Assembly (NCBI RefSeq): GCF_001590865.1
Contig: NZ_BBUY01000004.1
Span: 175,928-239,927, forward strand
Length of the DNA stretch: 64,000 nucleotides
Origin: Streptomyces sp. NBRC 110611
GTDB lineage: Bacteria > Actinomycetota > Actinomycetes > Streptomycetales > Streptomycetaceae
Direction of reading: 5' to 3'
A program made the position numbers and the translations under genes. A model generated the notes under the pieces. The model searched no databases, was not told where the DNA came from, and was given only the letters and a program-made list of their open reading frames with translations. Numbering within the stretch: the stretch's first letter is position 1; the number at the start of each line of letters is the position of its first letter. This document shows positions 32,971 to 40,233 of the stretch, in pieces.

Positions 32971-33792
32971 TCAGAAGTTCAGGTCCAGCGCCTTGACCTT
33001 GTCCCGCGCGCGCTCCGGGTCGCTGTCGGGGAAGACGAAGCAGCGGGTGTTCTTGAGCTTGTCGTCCTCGACCTTGGCGGTGGAGAAGATCACCACGGGT
33101 ACCCGCTCGCCCTTGTTGAGGAAGTCCGCACGGAAGTCGATGATCGGCGCGTCCTCGCCCCAGCGGCCGAGGAAGTCCTCCACGACCTCCTGGTCGGCGT
33201 AGATGTGGCGGATGTGGTGGCCGACGTAACTCTCCGGCTTCTCGGTCGCACCGACGATCGCGATGTCCTTCCAGTTCGCGTGGGCGACGGTGCCGTCCTC
33301 CTCGATGAGGTGGATGGCCACCGGGCAGGTGTCGTAGTACGCCTGGATGAACGGGACGGCATCCGCGCCCGCCGGCGAGTAGGCCGCGTTGGCCTGGTCC
33401 ACCTGGCCGATCCACGCGGTGGCGGTGGAGGTGCCCTCACCGGCCCGCGGGGAGGGGGTCGGGTGGGTGGTGACGGGGCGCAGGGCCCAGAACCCGTAGG
33501 TGGCGCCATCCACCCGGCCGAAGCCGACGTTGGCGTACCCGGAGGTGAAGTGGGGGTTGGCGAAGGTGGCGGGGAGATTCTCCACCGGCTTCCCGGCCGC
33601 CAGGAGGGCGGCGTAGCCCTCGACGCCCAGCGCCTCGGCGAGCTTGCTGCCGGGTGCGGCGTGGCCCGCGAGGAGCTCCGTGGCGGCCTTGTTCGCGAGG
33701 ACGACCAGGCCCTCGGCGTCGGTCACCAGCATGGCGGGCGAGGCCCAGTTGAACAGGTCGAGAAGCTGCTCGGAGGAGGGGTATGCGGACAT
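32971..33792 (-). CDS. Stand-alone two-PAS-domain sensory protein
   Basis: A 273-residue soluble protein consisting only of two PAS-like domains. The first is at about residues 5-105 (LFNWASPAMLVTDAEGLVVLANKAA) and the second at about 140-265 (YYDTCPVAIHLIEEDGTVAH and GHHIRHIYADQE). No kinase, GGDEF or DNA-binding domain follows, so it would act through protein contacts or as a small-molecule/redox binder. The start is uncertain: ATG 33792 or GTG 33804, neither with a good ribosome site, because the leader is extremely C-rich on the mRNA strand. Confidence 0.65.
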   Translation of the reverse strand: MSAYPSSEQLLDLFNWASPAMLVTDAEGLVVLANKAATELLAGHAAPGSKLAEALGVEGYAALLAAGKPVENLPATFANPHFTSGYANVGFGRVDGATYGFWALRPVTTHPTPSPRAGEGTSTATAWIGQVDQANAAYSPAGADAVPFIQAYYDTCPVAIHLIEEDGTVAHANWKDIAIVGATEKPESYVGHHIRHIYADQEVVEDFLGRWGEDAPIIDFRADFLNKGERVPVVIFSTAKVEDDKLKNTRCFVFPDSDPERARDKVKALDLNF

Positions 33793-33834
33793 GGTGAGGT
33801 ACACCCTTCTGTCTTCTGCGGTGATGGGATTTCT

Positions 33835-33899
33835 GGGGGGATGGGAGGTGGGGGGATGTGCGGGGTGGTGGGGGAAAACGGAGGGGGTTGGGGGGGACG
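33835..33899 (+). other. G-tract-rich spacer with quadruplex potential
   Basis: The short gap between the SDR stop and the PAS start contains at least six runs of four to seven G on the plus strand, for instance around 33835, 33854, 33865, 33874, 33885 and 33892. The minus-strand transcript would carry matching C-tracts. Such an array could fold as a G-quadruplex on the template strand. Confidence 0.5.
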
Positions 33900-33907
33900 C
33901 CCTGCGG

Positions 33908-34648
33908 TTACAGGACTTTCCGGCTGTAGTTGAAGACCTGGCCGGTGGGCCCGTTCGACGGGAACTCGGCGATCGAGACGATCCACTCCGCCACGGTGCG
34001 CGGCGCCTTGAGCCAGTCCGTGCGGAAGCCGTCGTTGATGGCGCGGATGATCTGGTCGCTCACCTCGCCATCGACGTCCGCGAACGTCATGGAGGTTGCC
34101 ACCGGACCCGGCCGCACCTCGTTCGCCACGACACCGTCCTCGGCGAACTCGGCCGAGCAGGCGCGCATCAGGGTGGTCAACGCGGCCTTGCTGGCCGCGT
34201 ACGCCCACCGTTCCGGCTGGTAGCCGTTGGCCAGGCTGGCCCCGACGAACGTGAACGAACCGCCGCCGCCGAGCTTGAGCAGGGGAGCCGTCGCCTGGAC
34301 CAGGCTCAGCGCCGTGTGCACGTTGTTCTCGTAGGCTTCCGCCGCCACCTGCCAGTCGACCTTGGGGAGGTCCACCGGGTCCGGTGAGACACCGGAGTTG
34401 AGCACCACGGCCTTCACCCGGTCCGCGGTCGTCCCGGACACCGAGGCCAGGGCCGTCTGTACCGCCGCGTCGTCCCGCAGATCGGCGATGCAGTCGAGGT
34501 AGCCCTTCTCCTGTGCGAGACGGGCGTTCCCGCGCCGGGAGAGCCCGACGACGGTGTACTCCCGGCGCAGGAACTCCGCCGCGACGGCCGCGCCGATCCC
34601 GGACGAGGTCCCGGAGACCACCGCGACGCGGGAGGTGTCCGCGGCCAT
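33908..34648 (-). CDS. Short-chain dehydrogenase/reductase of the carrier-protein locus
   Basis: A 246-residue classical SDR. It has NAD(P) motif SGTSSGIGAAV, LNSGVS (NAG-like), catalytic Ser in FVGASLAN and YAASK. Arginines after strand 2 (GLSRRGN) favour NADPH. Start at 34648 overlaps the carrier-protein stop as TGATG, which ties its product to carrier-bound or just-released intermediates. The reaction is probably a ketone/alcohol or imine/amine step on the pathway product. Substrate unknown. Confidence 0.8.
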   Translation of the reverse strand: MAADTSRVAVVSGTSSGIGAAVAAEFLRREYTVVGLSRRGNARLAQEKGYLDCIADLRDDAAVQTALASVSGTTADRVKAVVLNSGVSPDPVDLPKVDWQVAAEAYENNVHTALSLVQATAPLLKLGGGGSFTFVGASLANGYQPERWAYAASKAALTTLMRACSAEFAEDGVVANEVRPGPVATSMTFADVDGEVSDQIIRAINDGFRTDWLKAPRTVAEWIVSIAEFPSNGPTGQVFNYSRKVL

Positions 34649-34902
34649 CAGGCAGCCTGGAACACGGTCGTGTTGATCGCCCGCAGGGTGCGCATCGACT
34701 CGATGTTGATCACGCCCGGCTCCAGCTTCCGTCCGTGCAGGCGCTCGATCTCGATCACCATCTGGACGAACTGGAGGCTGGTCACCAGGCCGGACTCGAC
34801 GAGATCCGTGTCGTCCTGGATGGCCACCGGCTCCTCGTGCAGGCCGCCGAGCCACTCCCGGAGCGATGCGAGCTTGTCTTCCACAGCTACCTTGTCTTCC
34901 AC
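34648..34902 (-). CDS. Stand-alone acyl/aminoacyl carrier protein
   Basis: An 84-residue acidic four-helix protein. The phosphopantetheine attachment site is Ser42 in ESGLVTSLQFV, close to the carrier-protein consensus with Thr in place of the usual Asp or His before Ser. Start GTG 34902 has AGAGG upstream. An 18-bp tandem duplication repeats the region around the start so that a second GTG, six codons later, is also usable. It sits between SDR and P450 genes and is the probable scaffold for the activating enzymes at 36599 and 40234. Confidence 0.8.
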   Translation of the reverse strand: MEDKVAVEDKLASLREWLGGLHEEPVAIQDDTDLVESGLVTSLQFVQMVIEIERLHGRKLEPGVINIESMRTLRAINTTVFQAA

Positions 34903-34908
34903 AGCTAC
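34873..34908. repeat. Perfect 18-bp tandem duplication across the carrier-protein start
   Basis: The unit cttgtcttccacagctac occurs twice back to back (34873-34890 and 34891-34908). On the coding strand this duplicates the region from the ribosome site to codon 4, giving two possible starts and a repeated peptide, VEDKVA then VEDKLA. Confidence 0.85.
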
Positions 34909-34915
34909 CTCTCTC

Positions 34916-36073
34916 TTACTTTGCGGTGAACTCGACGGAGAACTCCGCCGGGTGGGCGAACGACTGGCTCTCCATGGCCATCCGGTCGCGGGTGATGACC
35001 ACCTCCGAGCAGCGCTCGACGAGCCGCTCGATGAGCAGCGAGAACTCCGCCTTGGCGAGCATGGCGCCCGGGCAGGCGTGCGCGCCGACCGCGAACGGGA
35101 TCGAGCCCTTCGGGCTCCGGCCGGCCAGGAACCGGTCGGGGTGGTCGAACACCCGTGGATCCCGGTTGGCTCCGGCGACCGACACCAGCACCGCCGAATG
35201 CCGCGGGATGCCGACGCCCTGCACCGTCAGGTCGTCGTGCGCGAACCGGACGATCGTCTGCACCGGCGGATACAGCCGCAGGACCTCTTCGATGAACCCG
35301 TCCCGGGCCGTCTCGTCCCGGAGTTCGTCCAGGGCGAAGATGGCGCGCCCCATGCAGTACACCAGCGAGGTGATGAAGGCGCTGCTGGTCTCGGTGCCGG
35401 CCAGGAAGAACAGCAGTGCCGTGGCGCGCACTTCGCTGTCGGTGAGGGTGATGCCCTTGCGGTCGCGGGTCCGCTCGATGGTCTCCAGGAGCGAATGGTC
35501 CCCGGCCGTGCGGGCGGCCCGCTGCTCTTCGATCAGCCGCAGCAGCTCGGTGACGTTGGTATGGGTCTGGTCGGTCTCCTCGGTGGGGTAGTCCAGGAGC
35601 CGGGCCAGCGGACGGGTCAGCTCGTGGAAGCGGTCCTCCAGGGACGCGTCGATACCGAGGATGGTGCACACGATGCCGTACGGGACCTTGTGCGCGAAGG
35701 TCCGGTGAAACGCGTCCGTCTCGGTGCCGGCGACGCCGTCCACCAGCGCGTCGATCAGCCCGGGCATCAGCGTCTGCTTGTACTCGGCTATCCGCGCCGC
35801 GGACAGGACGGGCGCCAGCAGGGCGCGGAAGGCCCGGTGGGCGGGGCCGTCGGCGTCGAGCACATTGGGCCCGAAGGCCCGTGCGCTGGCCTTGAGCGGG
35901 TGCTCGGCCACGATCCCGGGGTGGGTGAGGGCCTCCTGTACGGCGGCGTTGCCGGTGACGGCGAACAAGCCGCTGTCCAGCCGGTGCACGTCCGTACCCG
36001 CCGGCAGGCGCCGGTACCAGTACGGCTGCGCCAGCAGGCTCGCCGGGCTCTTGGTCGCGGTCATTCCGGGCAT
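34916..36073 (-). CDS. Cytochrome P450, probable tailoring of a carrier-bound amino acid
   Basis: A 385-residue bacterial class I P450. Landmarks: I-helix LAGTETSS at about 225-231, K-helix ExxR at Glu263-Arg266, PDRF at 312-315 and heme loop FAVGAHACPGAMLA with Cys334 as iron ligand. The start at 36073 has GGAGGG about 9 bases upstream and overlaps the previous gene by 13 bases. Lying beside a carrier protein and a stand-alone adenylation enzyme, it fits the known class of P450s that hydroxylate carrier-bound amino acids. No ferredoxin is encoded nearby. Confidence 0.85.
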   Translation of the reverse strand: MPGMTATKSPASLLAQPYWYRRLPAGTDVHRLDSGLFAVTGNAAVQEALTHPGIVAEHPLKASARAFGPNVLDADGPAHRAFRALLAPVLSAARIAEYKQTLMPGLIDALVDGVAGTETDAFHRTFAHKVPYGIVCTILGIDASLEDRFHELTRPLARLLDYPTEETDQTHTNVTELLRLIEEQRAARTAGDHSLLETIERTRDRKGITLTDSEVRATALLFFLAGTETSSAFITSLVYCMGRAIFALDELRDETARDGFIEEVLRLYPPVQTIVRFAHDDLTVQGVGIPRHSAVLVSVAGANRDPRVFDHPDRFLAGRSPKGSIPFAVGAHACPGAMLAKAEFSLLIERLVERCSEVVITRDRMAMESQSFAHPAEFSVEFTAK

Positions 36074-36483
36074 GTGACGGTCCCTCCGACGCCCAGCACG
36101 CCGATTCCTGCCAGCAGCCGCATCGCATCCAGCCATTCGGAATCGGTCAGGCCCATCGAGCCGGGCGCGGTGTAATGCGCGGTGAGCGTCCCGGTCTTTC
36201 CGCCGGGTACGGTGAACGCACAGTGGAACGTCGTCCCGCCGGCCGGGTCGGCGACGCTGTCGGCGCCGAGGGTGAGATCACCGAAGACCATGGCTATCTC
36301 GCCGGTGAAATTACGGCGGATGAGCTCGAACGCCAGCCGTAGGCGTTCCGTATGATCGGGCTGTTGCGCATATCTGTCGAGGAGAGCGTTCGCCGCTTCC
36401 ATGACCCGCTCGATCCGGCGTTTGCTCTGAATGGATTCCAGCGCTACCGAGAATTTTTCTGCAGCGCGACTTTGCGTGCTCAA
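36061..36483 (-). CDS. Small GAF-like sensory-type protein
   Basis: A 140-residue protein with a helical N-terminus and an alpha/beta C-terminal region (TFHCAFTVPGGKTGTLTAHYTAP, ending in a helical LTDSEWLDAMRLLAGIGV). This resembles the GAF-like ligand modules found in front of some histidine kinases, but here it stands alone. The assignment is tentative. TTG 36483 is the chosen start, with AAGGA 7 bases upstream; no ATG is available. Its stop lies inside the P450 start region, so the two are coupled. Confidence 0.5.
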   Translation of the reverse strand: MSTQSRAAEKFSVALESIQSKRRIERVMEAANALLDRYAQQPDHTERLRLAFELIRRNFTGEIAMVFGDLTLGADSVADPAGGTTFHCAFTVPGGKTGTLTAHYTAPGSMGLTDSEWLDAMRLLAGIGVLGVGGTVTCPE

Positions 36484-36520
36484 CGTGACGTCCTTGCGTG
36501 GATGCAGGGTCGGAAAAGGG

Positions 36521-36546
36521 TGCGGGGAAAGAGTGCGGGGAAAGAG
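36521..36546. repeat. 13-bp tandem duplication
   Basis: The unit tgcggggaaagag occurs twice in direct succession in the gap between the adenylation-enzyme stop and the GAF-like gene start. It may affect the leader of the downstream gene; no function is evident. Confidence 0.6.
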
Positions 36547-36598
36547 TTCTGGGAACACAGTGCGTGGAAGGGAGGAATGAAGGACTGCTGGACGGCTT

Positions 36599-38134
36599 TC
36601 AGGAGTGGTAGCCGAAGAGCGCCGAGAGTTCGCGCTTGTCGATCTTTGTGTTCTCCAGCAGCGGCATCGCGGAGACGAAGTGCACCTTGGACGGCACCAT
36701 ATAGGCGGGCAGCGTCTCTCTGAGCCGGCCCTGCATATCCTGCTCCGACAGGGCGGTGCCGGGTGATTCGGCGAACAGGATGATGCGCGGGGCACCGCTG
36801 CGGTCGGGGATCGGAATGACGACCGACCGCTTGCTTCCCAGGGCGTGGACGGCCGACTCGATCTCCGCCGGTTCGATCCGGTGTCCGGCGACCTTGATCT
36901 GGGCGTCCTTGCGCCCGGCGAAGCGCAGGCTGCCGGACTCGTCCAGCCGTCCCTGGTCGCCGGTCAGGTAGACCCGGCGCCGCTCCCCGCCGGCCTCGAT
37001 GTCTCTGAAGGCGGCCGCGGTCGGCCCGGGCGCGTCCAGGTAGCCCAGCGCGAGCCCGGTGCCGCCGATGGCGATCTCACCTGGTTCGCCGCGCGGCACC
37101 ACGGCGCCGTCCCGCACGATGTGCAGGTCCGTGCCGGGGACGGGAAGGCCGGCCGGGATGCCGTCCGGCGCTCTGGTGTCGGCCTCGGTGATGCGGTGGG
37201 TGCTGGCGAACACACAGGATTCGACCGGTCCGTACCCGTTGTACAGCTCGATACCGGGGTAGGCGTCGAAGAGCCTCCGGCAGCTTGCGGGAGAGGGTTT
37301 GTCGCCCCCGAGGAGGACGGCGCGCAGGCCGGCGAGGCAGTCGATGTCGCCGCCCGCGATGACGTCGAAGAGCGACGGGGTGAGGAAGAGGTGGGTGGCG
37401 CCGAAGTCGCTGATGTACGCGCGGATCGCCGGGGGCAGCAGCAGGTCTTCCGGGTGGCAGACCGCGGTGCCGCCGGTGAGCAGCATGCCCCACAGTTCCA
37501 GGGAGAAGGCGTCCCAGGCCACCGCCGCCGCGTGGATCATCACCGGTGCTTCGCCGAAGTCCATGAAGGGCTGCGGGGTGAACAGCCGGGTGGTCGCCTG
37601 GTGGGGGGAGAGGACCGCCTTCGGGGTGCCGGTGCTTCCGGATGTCCAGAAGACCGTCGCGCACGCCTCGGGCGCGACTTCCGGAAGCGGGCCGTCCGGG
37701 GTGCCCCGGGCCGCTGCCCGGTCACGTAGCCCGGTGAAGGTGAGGTGGTCGACGGCCGCCTGTTCCAGACGGGCGGAGCCTGCGGTGTCCGCCAGGACGA
37801 CCTGGGGGCGCATGGCGCGCAGGAACTGGGCGATGCGCGGTGCCGGCCACCTCATGTCCAGGATTCCGTAGGCGCCGCCGGCCATCAGCACGCCCAGGAT
37901 CGCCGAGGTCAGGCCCGGCGACCTGCGCGCCACCACGGGAACGACGGTGCCGGGCCGGACCCCGAGGGCGATGAGGCGGTGGGCGATGTGCCGGGCCTCG
38001 GCGGCGAGTTCCGCATAGGTCATCGCTCCGGACGCGGAGACGACGGCGGTGCGCTCGGGTAACTCCCGGGCGACCCGCGCGAACGCGCCATGGATGGTCG
38101 CCGCCTCGTTGGCCCGGCCGTACCTGCTGCTCAT
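36599..38134 (-). CDS. Stand-alone NRPS-type adenylation enzyme (amino acid activating)
   Basis: A 511-residue acyl-adenylate synthetase. Motifs in order: A3 TSGSTGTPKAV at 164-174, A4 AVAWDAFSLELWG, A5 NGYGPVESC, A7 YLTGDQG, A8 GRKDAQIKVAGHRIE and the A10 lysine in NTKIDKREL. Asp208, at the position that binds the substrate alpha-amino group, is present, so the substrate is probably an alpha-amino acid. By-eye pocket residues D-A-L-F-L-G-G-V suggest a hydrophobic side chain; this is tentative. It has no fused carrier domain and would load the separate carrier protein at 34648. Confidence 0.85.
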   Translation of the reverse strand: MSSRYGRANEAATIHGAFARVARELPERTAVVSASGAMTYAELAAEARHIAHRLIALGVRPGTVVPVVARRSPGLTSAILGVLMAGGAYGILDMRWPAPRIAQFLRAMRPQVVLADTAGSARLEQAAVDHLTFTGLRDRAAARGTPDGPLPEVAPEACATVFWTSGSTGTPKAVLSPHQATTRLFTPQPFMDFGEAPVMIHAAAVAWDAFSLELWGMLLTGGTAVCHPEDLLLPPAIRAYISDFGATHLFLTPSLFDVIAGGDIDCLAGLRAVLLGGDKPSPASCRRLFDAYPGIELYNGYGPVESCVFASTHRITEADTRAPDGIPAGLPVPGTDLHIVRDGAVVPRGEPGEIAIGGTGLALGYLDAPGPTAAAFRDIEAGGERRRVYLTGDQGRLDESGSLRFAGRKDAQIKVAGHRIEPAEIESAVHALGSKRSVVIPIPDRSGAPRIILFAESPGTALSEQDMQGRLRETLPAYMVPSKVHFVSAMPLLENTKIDKRELSALFGYHS

Positions 38135-38175
38135 GATCGATTCCCCCGTTCGACGCTGTCGCTGACCGCCGGCGG

Positions 38176-38544
38176 TCAGTCGAACTTCATCGACGACGGA
38201 ACGATCGAGCCCGGCGCGAGATCGAGCCGTGGCGGAGCGGAGAATTCGAGGAGAACGGCTCCCTCTTCTCCGACGAAGGTGGCCGTGTGCCGCTGGCGCG
38301 CCGGTATGTAGGCGACGTCACCGGCGTTGAGTTTGTACTCGGTCCCTTCGCAGACGAAGCGAATGGAGCCCTCGGTGACCACGACCCACTGCTCGTTCTC
38401 GTGCCAGTGCGGGGGGAGATTCAGATCTCCGGACCGGTCGGCCACGACCTTGAGGCAGGACATCTCCTGGCCGAATGCGAAGCGTCGGGCCAGGGCGATT
38501 CCTTCGGCCTTCAGCTCTTCATGGTCGTCCCAATTGATTTTCAT
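38176..38544 (-). CDS. Cupin-domain protein, first gene of the carrier-protein operon
   Basis: A 122-residue single cupin. Motif 1 reads PPHWHENEQWVVVTEGSIRF (His/His/Glu), and motif 2 includes YIPARQRHTATF (His), so a complete metal site is present. ATG at 38544 with GCGGGGA upstream is chosen; a longer in-frame start at 38664 would extend into low-quality sequence. It precedes the adenylation gene by 41 bp, so it is probably co-transcribed. It may be an enzyme such as a dioxygenase or epimerase, or a pathway-product sensor. Confidence 0.75.
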   Translation of the reverse strand: MKINWDDHEELKAEGIALARRFAFGQEMSCLKVVADRSGDLNLPPHWHENEQWVVVTEGSIRFVCEGTEYKLNAGDVAYIPARQRHTATFVGEEGAVLLEFSAPPRLDLAPGSIVPSSMKFD

Positions 38545-38623
38545 CGGTCCCCGCCTTTGATCGCATGCCGAATGTGCACCACGGGAGCGTTTCGAGTCCG
38601 TCCGACTGGTTTTGCGGCGGCCT

Positions 38624-38724
38624 CTTCCCGAAGTGCTTTTGACGGTACGTGATCTACTGGCCAATGCTCAACGGGCGTTTCAAATGCCGGACAGCTTCGG
38701 GAAGTGCCGAGCGGCTTCGGGAAG
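38624..38724. promoter_or_regulatory. Three CTTC-GAAG dyads upstream of the carrier-protein operon
   Basis: The 10-bp dyad CTTCSSGAAG occurs as cttcccgaag at 38624-38633 and as its complement cttcgggaag at 38695-38704 and 38715-38724. The last two sit exactly 20 bp apart within repeated 13-mers. They lie in the 224-bp gap upstream of the cupin start, where the operon promoter should be, so they are candidate operators. Confidence 0.5.
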
Positions 38725-38768
38725 TGAAGTGCGCGGCGCATCGGCAAGACGTCCATGGGGCGCGCCCG

Positions 38769-40019
38769 TCAAGCGTTTCGGGAATACTCCGGATCCGCGG
38801 CCGGCTCCGCTGATTGCGCTTGTGCTTGCGGTGCGGCAGCGGCACGGTCCGGAAGCCGGAGGGCGAAGAGGACCGGCACGATGAAGACGGCGAGCAGCGC
38901 GTAGAAGGTGGTACGCAGACCGGCCGCGTCCGCCAGCCAGCCGAACGCGGGGGAGCACAGGCCGCCCGCCGCCATCGCCAGCCCCAGCGTCAGTCCGCTG
39001 GCCGTCCCCGGACGGTTGGGCAAGTAGTCCTGTGCCAGGGTGACTTGGGCCGAGAACGGCAGGAACATCGCGGTGCCGAACACCACCGTGCTCAGGATGA
39101 GGACGGGGAACGCGGGGGCCCAGGCGATGCCCAACAGGGCGGGCAGGGCGACGAGATAGCCGACCCGGATGGAGGTCATCCGGCCGTACCGGTCGCCCAT
39201 CCAGCCGCCCAGCAGCGTGCCGACCGCACCGGCCGCGGTGAAGGAGGTGAGGACGGCGGCACCCGCCCCGGCCGACTGCCCGAGACTGCGCTGGGCGTGC
39301 AGCGACACCATGGAGGTGACCATGACGTACGGGATGGACCAGCCGATGATGACGGCCACCAGCCGGACGAAGGACCGCCAGTCGTCCTTGCGGCCGGGAT
39401 CGGCGGCCGACGCCTTCGACGGTTTCCCGGCGACCAGCGACACCGCGGGCGTGTGGCCCCGCCAGCGCATCCAGGGTCCCCGCAGCACCCAGAGCGCCGC
39501 CATGACCAGGGCGGGGATCGCCAGGAGGTAGCTGCTGTCGAAGCCCATGGCGCCGATGACCAGGGTGACCAGCGCCGGGGCGAGAGACCCGCCGAGCGTC
39601 CCGCCGACGGAGAAGACGCTCATGGCCTTCTGCGAGGATCCGCCGGCCGCCCGGGCCTCGCTGGTGGCGGGCGGGTGGTAGGCGGCGATGCCGATACCCG
39701 CCAGTGCGACACACAGCCAGGTGAGGAGGTAGCTGCCGGAGAGCCCGGCCGCCACCACGCCGAAGGCCGCGGTGCCGAAGCCGGCGGGCACCAGCCAGGA
39801 CCGTGGCTTGCGATCGGACAGCACCCCGAACAGCGGCTGGAACAGGCTCGATACGCCGCTCGCGGCAAACGCGAGGCCGGAGACCTCGGCGTAGCTGTAG
39901 TGGCGCTGGGACATCAGGAGCGGCAGCATCGCGGGTATTGCGCCCTGATACAGGTCGTTGACCACGTGCGTACCGGCCAAGAAGCCGAGTTGCCCTTTTT
40001 TCATCCTGAACCCGTTCAT
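38769..40019 (-). CDS. MFS transporter, fosmidomycin-resistance (Fsr)-like
   Basis: A 416-residue, 12-helix MFS protein. It opens with a pattern typical of the Fsr family (AGTHVVNDLYQGAIPAMLPLL) and has MFS loop motif GVLSDRKPRSW. It is likely the export and self-resistance pump for the locus product. The first ATG at 40019 lacks an obvious ribosome site and the in-frame ATG six codons on is an alternative. It is divergent from the aaRS-like gene and upstream of the cupin gene on the same strand, separated by 224 bp. Confidence 0.78.
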   Translation of the reverse strand: MNGFRMKKGQLGFLAGTHVVNDLYQGAIPAMLPLLMSQRHYSYAEVSGLAFAASGVSSLFQPLFGVLSDRKPRSWLVPAGFGTAAFGVVAAGLSGSYLLTWLCVALAGIGIAAYHPPATSEARAAGGSSQKAMSVFSVGGTLGGSLAPALVTLVIGAMGFDSSYLLAIPALVMAALWVLRGPWMRWRGHTPAVSLVAGKPSKASAADPGRKDDWRSFVRLVAVIIGWSIPYVMVTSMVSLHAQRSLGQSAGAGAAVLTSFTAAGAVGTLLGGWMGDRYGRMTSIRVGYLVALPALLGIAWAPAFPVLILSTVVFGTAMFLPFSAQVTLAQDYLPNRPGTASGLTLGLAMAAGGLCSPAFGWLADAAGLRTTFYALLAVFIVPVLFALRLPDRAAAAPQAQAQSAEPAADPEYSRNA

Positions 40020-40162
40020 CTCGTTCTTCGTCTTGCGTGGATCTGCAGACCTCAGGTGCTCAGGTCCTCAGAGGTGTTACCTTAGCGAGCGACATACACC
40101 GCGGCAATGTCCTTCCTGACCAGGTGAGTTAACCCTGGCCCGCCGCGCACCCCCCGCCCTCT

Positions 40163-40221
40163 CCGGCCGAGGCCTTCCGCGTAGCCGCGTACCCCTCCTC
40201 CCGGCCGGGGCCTTCCACGTA
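40163..40221. repeat. Pair of near-identical 21-bp direct repeats before the aaRS-like gene
   Basis: The segments 40163-40183 and 40201-40221 agree at 19 of 21 positions (pattern CCGGCCGRGGCCTTCCRCGTA) with starts 38 bp apart. The second ends next to the ribosome site AAAGGAA of the gene at 40234. They may be activator or repressor sites, or RNA elements in the leader. Confidence 0.6.
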
Positions 40222-40233
40222 AAGGAACTTCCC

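Noticed and set aside
38769..40019. Fosmidomycin or other phosphonate biosynthesis suggested by the Fsr-like exporter
   Set aside because: No phosphoenolpyruvate mutase or other phosphonate gene is present in the window. Fsr-like pumps occur widely.
40068..40090. Possible iron box (ggtgttaccttagcg) near the exporter and aaRS-like promoters
   Set aside because: Only one half resembles the consensus; it is not palindromic and matches too few positions.
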